Positions 15,846 through 21,731 of a DNA stretch of 34,417 nt are shown here, one piece after another; within the stretch, counting starts at the first letter, position 1, and each line of letters starts with the position of its first letter. The notes beneath the pieces are model-generated. The model was not told the origin of the DNA. It was given only the letters and a program-made list of their open reading frames with translations, and did not search any database. Made by a program: the position numbers and the translations under genes. The stretch comes from Melioribacter sp. GTDB taxonomy: Bacteria > Bacteroidota > Ignavibacteria > Ignavibacteriales > Melioribacteraceae. The stretch is taken from the NCBI GenBank assembly GCA_012026935.1, contig VEPI01000050.1, forward strand, positions 1 through 34,417, read 5' to 3'.

Positions 15846-16532
15846 ATGAAGAATTTAATTTCCAATAAATCGTTGCTTACATTTCTTTTAATTTATACTG
15901 GAATAATTTTCCCGCAAGAGCTGCATAATATTCACGATCCAAAATATCCCACGCATTGGTGGACGCCGGTTCCCAAGGAAGGCGCGCCATCATGGGAAAT
16001 TCTTCCGCAAGAAGCGGGCCCCGGTGAAGTGATTCTTTCAAAACGGAATGAGCTCGGAATATTATCAAACTTTGCACCAACGCCGTTTATTTTTCATGGA
16101 AAACGTTATGCAAGTCTAGAAGGATTCTGGCAGATGATGAAATACCCGGAAAGTGAAGACGATCCTCGCGCTACTTTTCATGGGTTGCATTGGAAATATA
16201 CCCGCGAACAGGTAACCCAGCTGACAAGCTTTGAAGCTAAAAGAGCAGGTGATCTTGCCGAAGAAAATATGAAAAAGATGGGAATCAACTGGGTAACGTT
16301 TAAGGGAAAACGAATGGAATATAAACCTAATGTGCCCGGTAAACATTATAGACTAATTGTTGAAGCAACATGGGAAAAAGTTCGGCAGAATCCCGATGTC
16401 CAAAAAGTTTTACTTGCAACGGGTGATTTAATTTTAAAACCTGATCATCATCAAGAGCCAAACGCACCTGCTGCTTGGAAATATTATGAAATTCTTACCG
16501 AGATACGAGCTAAACTGCAAAAGAAAAATTGA
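15846..16532 (+). CDS. NADAR/YbiA-family protein with N-terminal export signal
   Basis: A 228-aa protein whose residues about 60-225 match the NADAR/YbiA fold. Members hydrolyse N-glycosidic bonds of riboflavin intermediates or remove ADP-ribose from guanine. Conserved features are LSNFAPTPF (73-81) and the SLEGFWQMMKY block with the putative catalytic Glu92 and Lys99. The C-terminal block VQKVLLATGD and ILTEIRAKL also matches. The WGxGxxGxGxN-like loop of E. coli YbiA is missing; residues HHQEPNAPAAW stand there instead. The N-terminus has two Lys and a hydrophobic core (about residues 10-22), so it looks like a signal peptide, with no lipobox. An exported NADAR protein is unusual. The gene converges on the phosphohexomutase/hicBA locus. 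Confidence 0.78.
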   Translation: MKNLISNKSLLTFLLIYTGIIFPQELHNIHDPKYPTHWWTPVPKEGAPSWEILPQEAGPGEVILSKRNELGILSNFAPTPFIFHGKRYASLEGFWQMMKYPESEDDPRATFHGLHWKYTREQVTQLTSFEAKRAGDLAEENMKKMGINWVTFKGKRMEYKPNVPGKHYRLIVEATWEKVRQNPDVQKVLLATGDLILKPDHHQEPNAPAAWKYYEILTEIRAKLQKKN

Positions 16533-16557
16533 TGGGCAATTCTATCATTCCTAAAAT

Positions 16558-16675
16558 TTAATTTCTTATTTCACTCACATATTTCTCAGCCAAATTCTCC
16601 GCATTTTCTTTAGTCTTCGCTTCAACAATACAAATCATAACGGTTAAAATGATTGTAAAGAGAAAGTGAATCCAG
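16558..16675 (-). pseudogene. Decayed duplicate of the 3' end of the phosphohexomutase gene
   Basis: On the minus strand this stretch reads IVEAKTKENAENLAEKYVS followed by EIRN and a TAA stop (16558-16560). This matches the C-terminus of the intact gene at 17149-18522. The first 54 bases of homology (16577-16630) match 17174-17227 with one mismatch. Further inside the gene, homology fades with substitutions and indels but remains traceable through W-x-H-F and AACCG to about 16672. It has no start and is not expressed as a protein by itself. It marks the place where the gene probably ended before hicBA arrived. Confidence 0.78.
16577..16630. repeat. 54-bp direct repeat, left copy (flanks hicBA)
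   Basis: Identical to 17174-17227 except for one base (A versus C in TCAGCCmAATT). With the right copy it brackets about 540 bp that contain the hicBA module. It lies inside the decayed 3' end copy of the phosphohexomutase gene. Confidence 0.9.
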
Positions 16676-16682
16676 CAATAAG

Positions 16683-16713
16683 TTGCTTATGTTCATTAAA
16701 AGAAATAATTTTT
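16683..16713 (+). promoter_or_regulatory. Candidate hicBA promoter
   Basis: TTG (16683-16685) and TAATTTTT (16706-16713) are 20 bases apart, close to the -33/-7 pattern seen elsewhere in the window. It lies 23 bases before the hicB ATG, immediately outside the decayed phosphohexomutase copy, as expected if the module brought its own promoter. Confidence 0.38.
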
Positions 16714-16736
16714 AACGGAATTAAAATGAGGTTTGC

Positions 16737-16949
16737 ATGAAAACTCGTGAAATTGATTATGTGGTTTGGAAAGAAGATAAATACTTTGTCTCACGCTGCA
16801 TTAATGTGGAAGTCTCTTCTTTTGGAAAAACTATAGAAGAAGCAATTAGTAATTTAAAAGAAGCTGTTGAACTATACTTTGACGGTGAGGATAAAGAACT
16901 TCCAGCGATAAATAATGTTATGTTGGGGCGGGAAGTAATTAATGCCTAA
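16737..16949 (+). CDS. hicB: HicB-family antitoxin
   Basis: A 70-aa antitoxin with the partial RNase H-like HicB fold. Visible are the opening strands (DYVVWKEDKYFVSRCINVEVSSFG), the helix TIEEAISNLKEAVELYFDGED and a short tail. No DNA-binding extension is present, so this is the short HicB form. The ATG follows GAGGTTTGC. The gene overlaps hicA by eight bases (16942-16949), as expected for a coupled toxin-antitoxin pair. The antitoxin-first order is one of the two known orders for this family. Confidence 0.87.
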   Translation: MKTREIDYVVWKEDKYFVSRCINVEVSSFGKTIEEAISNLKEAVELYFDGEDKELPAINNVMLGREVINA

Positions 16950-17157
16950 GTTATATTCCTCGACACAGATTCAAACTATCCTGCAAAAACTTCATTTCAC
17001 TTTTCAATCGCAAAAAGGTTCACATGGAAAATTCAAACATGCTGACGGTAGAATAGTAATATTGCCAATGAACAAGAAAGAAATTCCAATCGGTACATTC
17101 AGAAGTATTCTAAAGCAAGCGAATATTTCTCTTCAAGAATTTGAAAAATTATCTTAA
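16942..17157 (+). CDS. hicA: HicA-family mRNA interferase toxin
   Basis: A 71-aa toxin with the double-stranded-RNA-binding-like HicA fold. The catalytic histidine is in GSHGKF (residues 27-32), followed by GRIVILPMNKKEIPIGTFRSIL and KQANIS, the classic HicA C-terminal pattern. HicA cleaves mRNA when free of HicB. The gene starts inside hicB. Its stop (17155-17157) lies beyond the stop of the convergent phosphohexomutase gene (17149-17151), so the two 3' ends overlap by nine bases. The module is flanked by 54-bp direct repeats. Confidence 0.9.
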   Translation: MPKLYSSTQIQTILQKLHFTFQSQKGSHGKFKHADGRIVILPMNKKEIPIGTFRSILKQANISLQEFEKLS

Positions 17158-18522
17158 AGATAAAATTTCTTCAACATATTTCTCAGCCCAATTCTCCGCA
17201 TTTTCTTTAGTCTTCGCTTCAACAATAATTCTAATTATCGGTTCAGTATTTGATTTTCTGAAGTGTACCCAATGATCATCAAAATCAATTCGTAATCCGT
17301 CTTCAAGATTTATTTTCTCAGATTTATATTTCTCTACAAGTTTTTTAATTACATCATCCGGATTACGCGGCGCTGTTCCTTCAGAAACCGGGACTAGCTC
17401 AATTTTCTTTTTAACTATAAAATATTGAGGCAAAGATTTTTTCAATCCACTCATTTTACCGCGGTATTCAACTAAGTGCTGAAGCAATATTGCAGTCCCT
17501 GTAAGAGCGTCTCTTCCAAACACAGTTTGCGGTGCAATCACTCCACCGCTGCCTTCGCCGCCAATTACTGCATCAACTTCTTTCATTTTCTTAACAACAT
17601 TTGCTTCACCAACCGGAGCTCTAAAGACCCGGCATTCAAATTCTTTGGCAACATCTTCCACTGCGCGAGTTGTAGAAAGATTAACAACAACATTTCCTTT
17701 TCTTTCCTTCAGATAAAATTTAACTGCTTGAGTAATTGTATTTTCTTCACCGAACGGTTCGCCTTTTTCTGTAATTAATACTAACCGGTCAACATCGGGA
17801 TCAACAACTATTCCTAAATCCGCTTTATGTTTTATTACGGCTTCCATTGTTGCAGTTAAATTTTCCGGTATCGGTTCCGGCAATCGCGGAAAGATTCCGG
17901 TTCTTTCGCAATTTATCTCGATGACTTTGCAGCCAAGTTTGTTCAACAATTTCGGCATCGAATAAGCTCCCGCACCGTTTACGCAATCGAGTAAAACTCT
18001 AAATTTTCTTTTCCGGATTTTTGCAACATTTATATAATCCATCTTCAGTACCGCTTCCATATGATTATCCAAACCTTTTCTGTAATGAGTTACCTTTCCT
18101 AATTTATCCCAAGCAGAAAATTTTTTATCTGCTTCGTAAAGATGTTTCATCATACCGGCATTTTCTTCTGCGCTCATAAATTCACCGCTGCTATTGAGCA
18201 GCTTAAGTGCATTCCATTCATTTGGATTATGGCTCGCTGAAAGCTGAATCCCGCCAACAGCATTTAATTTTTTTACATTAAACAAAACTGTTGGGGTTGG
18301 ACAAATGCCGATATCCACAACATCATTACCTTTTGCAAGAAGTGTTCCTATAACAACGTTGCGTACCATCTCACCAGAAATTCGACCATCGCTTCCAACT
18401 ATGATTTTTCCTTTACCACAGAAATCAGCATAGGCAGAAGTGTAGTTTACCAAAACTTCTGGATCGAGTCCGTCACCGATTATTCCTCTTATTCCGGAAA
18501 TACTAACCATCAATGTTGGCAT
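17149..18522 (-). CDS. glmM: Phosphohexomutase (phosphoglucosamine/phosphomannomutase)
   Basis: An alpha-D-phosphohexomutase of 457 aa that interconverts hexose 1- and 6-phosphates for cell-wall or surface-sugar synthesis. The active serine is Ser97 in SASHNP, the metal site is DPDVDR (241-246), the sugar loop is GGEGSGG (321-327), and the phosphate-binding loop is RKSNTEP near the C-terminus. The sugar loop resembles archaeal-type GlmM/PMM more than the GEMSG-type loops, so glucosamine versus mannose/glucose specificity is open. AAGAGG precedes the ATG. The last codons (after EKYVEEI, giving LSLR and stop) lie in sequence shared with the hicA 3' end, and an older version of the gene end survives at 16558-16675. 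Confidence 0.85.
   Translation of the reverse strand: MPTLMVSISGIRGIIGDGLDPEVLVNYTSAYADFCGKGKIIVGSDGRISGEMVRNVVIGTLLAKGNDVVDIGICPTPTVLFNVKKLNAVGGIQLSASHNPNEWNALKLLNSSGEFMSAEENAGMMKHLYEADKKFSAWDKLGKVTHYRKGLDNHMEAVLKMDYINVAKIRKRKFRVLLDCVNGAGAYSMPKLLNKLGCKVIEINCERTGIFPRLPEPIPENLTATMEAVIKHKADLGIVVDPDVDRLVLITEKGEPFGEENTITQAVKFYLKERKGNVVVNLSTTRAVEDVAKEFECRVFRAPVGEANVVKKMKEVDAVIGGEGSGGVIAPQTVFGRDALTGTAILLQHLVEYRGKMSGLKKSLPQYFIVKKKIELVPVSEGTAPRNPDDVIKKLVEKYKSEKINLEDGLRIDFDDHWVHFRKSNTEPIIRIIVEAKTKENAENWAEKYVEEILSLR
17174..17227. repeat. 54-bp direct repeat, right copy (inside the 3' end of the phosphohexomutase gene)
   Basis: Matches 16577-16630 at 53 of 54 positions. It codes for the C-terminal segment IVEAKTKENAENWAEKYV of the intact gene. 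It begins only 17 bases beyond the hicA stop, so the module abuts this copy. Confidence 0.9.
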
Positions 18523-18545
18523 AACAACCTCTTAATAATAGTTGC

Positions 18546-18580
18546 CAATTGCGAATTGACAATTGAGAATTTAGAATTAT
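18546..18580. repeat. AATTG-rich interspersed repeat
   Basis: Imperfect iterations of AATTGMSAATTG and AGAATT fill the gap between the divergent phosphohexomutase and endonuclease III genes. Similar in style to the other dispersed short repeats in 18.5-25.5 kb. Confidence 0.45.
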
Positions 18581-18626
18581 TTTCTAATGGGAATTTAATA
18601 ACTTTATTAGCAAAAATATCTAAGAA

Positions 18627-19346
18627 ATGAGATCAATAAGAACATTAATAAATGAAGTCAATAATCTTCTAATCAAAAAATTCGGTATTCCTCCGCGGAA
18701 TAAAAAACTGCCGGATCCTCTTGATATGTTGATTGCAACAATCCTTTCACAAAACACAAACGATAATAATTCTTATAAAGCATATCAAAATCTGAAGAAT
18801 CGTTATAAATCATGGAATGAGCTGGTTAATGTAAAACGAGTGACTATTGAAAGTGTAATACGAGTTGCCGGATTAGCAAAACAAAAATCTCATACTATAA
18901 AAGAACTTATTGGAAAACTGAATACAAAAAATGATTTGTCTCTGCGATCAATTAAGAATTTAGATAACAATAGAGCAATAGAACAATTGAGCAATTTTCA
19001 TGGCGTCGGGACAAAAACTGCTTCATGTGTCCTTCTTTTTGCTTTAAATCGTAACATTTGTCCTGTTGATACTCATGTTCACAGAACTACAAACAGAATT
19101 GGAATTGTTTCTGAAAAAACGCCTGATAAAACTTTTTATGCACTCAACAAAAATTTTCCGGATAAAATTGCTCATTCATTTCATACAAACTTAATTCGCC
19201 TTGGAAGAGAAATTTGCACGCCAACAAAACCGGGTTGTGGAATTTGCCCATTAAATGAATTATGCAATTACCCAAATAAAAATTTTGATCTAAAGAAAGA
19301 AGGATTAAAACGAGATTTTATGCTCTTGGATAACGTGAGCAAATAA
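18627..19346 (+). CDS. nth: Endonuclease III-family DNA glycosylase/AP lyase
   Basis: Base-excision repair enzyme that removes oxidised pyrimidines (239 aa). The helix-hairpin-helix FHGVGTKTASCVLLFAL carries the catalytic Lys130, and Asp148 in CPVDTHVHR is the conserved acid. The C-terminal 4Fe-4S motif CX6CX2CX5C is intact (CTPTKPGCGICPLNELC). The protein has a short extra tail after the cluster. It may be Nth itself or the closely related UV-endonuclease/HhH-GPD group. The gene is divergent from the phosphohexomutase and is not obviously part of the lpd operon, from which a repeat-bearing gap separates it. Confidence 0.88.
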   Translation: MRSIRTLINEVNNLLIKKFGIPPRNKKLPDPLDMLIATILSQNTNDNNSYKAYQNLKNRYKSWNELVNVKRVTIESVIRVAGLAKQKSHTIKELIGKLNTKNDLSLRSIKNLDNNRAIEQLSNFHGVGTKTASCVLLFALNRNICPVDTHVHRTTNRIGIVSEKTPDKTFYALNKNFPDKIAHSFHTNLIRLGREICTPTKPGCGICPLNELCNYPNKNFDLKKEGLKRDFMLLDNVSK

Positions 19347-19410
19347 TTATGAATGATGAATTTTACGTTATGAATTGAGAGAACAAAAATTGATATTAAA
19401 CTTAAATTTT

Positions 19411-19456
19411 ACCGATCACTGACCACCGATAACTGATCACTTATAACGATCACTGA
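19411..19456. repeat. CGATCACTGA interspersed repeat
   Basis: The 10-mer CGATCACTGA occurs exactly at 19413-19422 and 19447-19456. A variant, CGATAACTGATCACTTA, lies between. It occupies the nth-lpd intergenic gap. No protein or RNA gene is seen in 19347-19507. Confidence 0.6.
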
Positions 19457-19507
19457 AAATGAACGAACATCACCTCGATCTTGTTTTTAAGTAGAAAGGA
19501 GTTCAAG

Positions 19508-19538
19508 TTTGTTTTCAGAGCTCATATCTTTATATTTC
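19508..19538 (+). promoter_or_regulatory. Candidate promoter for the lpd-lipB operon
   Basis: TTTG (19508-19511) and TATATTTC (19531-19538) are 19 bases apart, one base short of a perfect -33 TTTG / -7 TAnnTTTG promoter. It lies 33 bases before the lpd start. Confidence 0.48.
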
Positions 19539-19570
19539 GGCACATTTTCCAATCTGATTGAGGGATTTCA

Positions 19571-20974
19571 TTGAATAAACAGTACGATATTGTAATTCTT
19601 GGCGGTGGTCCCGGCGGATATGTGGCTGCAATTAGAGCAGCACAGCTTGGATTCAAAACTGTTATTATAGATAAAGATAATCTTGGCGGCATTTGCCTCA
19701 ACTGGGGATGTATTCCTACAAAATCTTTATTGAAGAATGCCGAGATATTTGATCTGATGAAAAATCATTCGGGCGAGTTTGGAATTTCTGTTCAGGGTTT
19801 GAGTTTTGATTTTAATAAGATTATAAAAAGAAGCCGCGATATTTCCGACCGCATTACTAAAAATGTTGAGTTGCTGATCAAGAAAAATAAAATTGATCGA
19901 ATGCGCGGATACGGAAAGTTAGTTTCTAAAAATCAGATTGATATTTTAGATGAAAGCGGTAAAAAGATTGATTCAGTTTCATCCGAAAAAATTATTATTG
20001 CAACCGGTGCAAGGCCAAAGTCTGTTCCGGCAATTCCTGTTGATAAAAAAAATATTATTACATCCACTGAGGCGATGAACTTACCGGCACAACCAAAAGA
20101 TTTAATTGTAATTGGTGCAGGAGCTATCGGAATAGAATTTGCATATTTCTATAATGTGCTCGGAACAAAAGTTACAGTTATAGAAATGATGGATCAAATA
20201 CTTCCGGTTGAGGATAAAGAAGTTTCAGAGATTTTACATAAAAACTTTAAGAAACGGGGAATTGAAATTTATACTTCGACTAAAGTTGAAAAAGCAGAAG
20301 TAAAAGGGAAAGAAGTAATTGTAACAATAGAGAAAGATGGAAAGAAAATAGAACTAAAATCTGAAAAAGTCTTGTGTGCAATAGGTGTTACGGGAAATGT
20401 TGAAGGGTTTGGTCTTGAAGAGTTAGGAATAGAACTTTATAAGAATCATATCAAGGTTGATAAGAATACTTACGAAACAAATATTACCGGAATTTATGCA
20501 ATTGGTGATGTTATCGGCCCGCCCTGGCTCGCGCACGTTGCTTCTGCAGAAGGAATACAATGCATTGAGATGATCAAAGGGAAGAATCCAAACCCGATTG
20601 ACTATAATAACATTCCAGGTTGTACTTATTGTAATCCGCAAGTTGCAAGTGTTGGGATGACTGAAGCTAAAGCACGCAAGAACGGATATGAATTAAAAAT
20701 AGGGAAGTTTCCGTTCATGGCAAGCGGGAAGGCATTTGCTGTTGGTGAACGTGAAGGATTTGTTAAATTAATTTTTGATGCGAAGTACGGAGAACTTCTC
20801 GGCGCACATATAATTGGTCCCGAGGCAACTGAATTGATAGCAGAATTAACTCTTGCTAAATCAATGGAAGCAACATTTGAAACAATAATAAAAACTGTTC
20901 ATGCTCATCCTACTTTATCGGAATCAATAATGGAAGCGGCGGCTAACGCTTATGGCGAATCAATACACATATAG
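19571..20974 (+). CDS. lpdA: Dihydrolipoyl dehydrogenase (E3)
   Basis: Flavoprotein that reoxidises dihydrolipoyl groups of E2 with NAD+ (467 aa). It has the FAD-binding GGGPGGYVAAIRAAQLG, the redox disulfide GGICLNWGCIPTKSL, the NAD-binding GAGAIGIEFAYFYNVLG, and the C-terminal dimer-interface catalytic motif AHPTLSESIMEA. The start is a TTG at 19571, supported by GAGGGA six bases upstream and by the family N-terminus (YDIVILGGG). The gene opens the lipoate/2-oxoacid dehydrogenase cluster and overlaps lipB by 23 bases. Confidence 0.97.
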   Translation: MNKQYDIVILGGGPGGYVAAIRAAQLGFKTVIIDKDNLGGICLNWGCIPTKSLLKNAEIFDLMKNHSGEFGISVQGLSFDFNKIIKRSRDISDRITKNVELLIKKNKIDRMRGYGKLVSKNQIDILDESGKKIDSVSSEKIIIATGARPKSVPAIPVDKKNIITSTEAMNLPAQPKDLIVIGAGAIGIEFAYFYNVLGTKVTVIEMMDQILPVEDKEVSEILHKNFKKRGIEIYTSTKVEKAEVKGKEVIVTIEKDGKKIELKSEKVLCAIGVTGNVEGFGLEELGIELYKNHIKVDKNTYETNITGIYAIGDVIGPPWLAHVASAEGIQCIEMIKGKNPNPIDYNNIPGCTYCNPQVASVGMTEAKARKNGYELKIGKFPFMASGKAFAVGEREGFVKLIFDAKYGELLGAHIIGPEATELIAELTLAKSMEATFETIIKTVHAHPTLSESIMEAAANAYGESIHI

Positions 20975-21665
20975 AATTTTTGATTATTCGGATTTTGGCA
21001 AGATTGATTATCAATCAGCATGGGATTTGCAGAAAGAAATTTTTGAACTCAGACTTCATAACAAAATTAACGATACTTTTTTCTTGCTGGAACATCCGCA
21101 TACTTATACTTTAGGTAAAGTTGCGCAGAAAGACAATTTAATAAGTACAAATGAGCAATTGAAGGAACTTGGAATCAGCGTTTATGAAATTGACCGCGGC
21201 GGTGATATTACTTATCATGGACCGGGTCAGATTGTTGGTTATCCAATCATAAAATTAAGTGACTGGAAAGAAGATACACATGAATATTTACGCGCTCTCG
21301 AAGAAGTGATAATCAAAACTTGTGCAGAGTATGGATTGAGTACAAATCGAAATCCAAAATATACAGGTGTATGGTTGGGAGAAAGAAAAATTGCAGCTAT
21401 TGGAATTAAAGTAAGCAGATGGATTACAATGCATGGATTTGCTTTCAATGTGAACACTGATTTAAATTATTTCGGTGGAATAATTCCATGCGGAATAAAA
21501 GATAAAGATGTTACTTCGCTCAAGCGTGAACTCGGTAAAGAAATTGAAATTGATGAAGTAAAAGAAAAATTAGTTAAGAATTTTCAAAAAGTTTTTGGTT
21601 ATAATGAATTCATCATCAAAGAAAAAAGTAATTACATGAAAGAATTTGAAAAGATATCTTTGTGA
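20952..21665 (+). CDS. lipB: Octanoyl-[ACP]:protein N-octanoyltransferase
   Basis: Transfers octanoate from acyl carrier protein to the lipoyl-domain lysine, the first step of lipoate attachment (237 aa). Family blocks are FFLLEHPHTYTLGK, DRGGDITYHGPGQIVGYPI, KIAAIGIKVSRWITMHGFAFNV with the catalytic Lys in the IKV segment, and GIIPCGI with the catalytic Cys. Its ATG lies within the lpd 3' end, and the sulfur-inserting partner lipA is in the same cluster. The C-terminal tail after about residue 215 is longer than in short LipB forms. Confidence 0.95.
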   Translation: MANQYTYRIFDYSDFGKIDYQSAWDLQKEIFELRLHNKINDTFFLLEHPHTYTLGKVAQKDNLISTNEQLKELGISVYEIDRGGDITYHGPGQIVGYPIIKLSDWKEDTHEYLRALEEVIIKTCAEYGLSTNRNPKYTGVWLGERKIAAIGIKVSRWITMHGFAFNVNTDLNYFGGIIPCGIKDKDVTSLKRELGKEIEIDEVKEKLVKNFQKVFGYNEFIIKEKSNYMKEFEKISL

Positions 21666-21670
21666 CATGA

Positions 21671-21722
21671 CGTCTTCGTGGTTAAAAATTTTACCACAAA
21701 GACTCTAAGACACAGAGAAGGG
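21671..21722. repeat. Palindromic interspersed repeat (CTTCGTGGT/ACCACAAAG family)
   Basis: An inverted repeat, CTTCGTGGT ... ACCACAAAG with a TTAAAAATTTT centre, is followed by degenerate ACTCTAAGACACAGAG units. Its order of parts is the same as in 565-643 (CGTC, inverted repeat around an AT palindrome, then AGAC-CAGAG units), so the two look like distant members of one family. The AGAGAAGGG at its end serves as the ribosome site of the E1 gene. Confidence 0.68.
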
Positions 21723-21731
21723 AATAGACAC

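Noticed and set aside
16558-17227. Classic insertion sequence or integron cassette around hicBA
   Set aside because: No transposase, integrase, terminal inverted repeats or attC-like structure is seen; the flanks are a duplicated gene end instead.
21678-21731. N-terminal extension of E1 from a GTG start
   Set aside because: The extension translates the interspersed repeat; ATG 21732 has a ribosome site and gives a normal family N-terminus.
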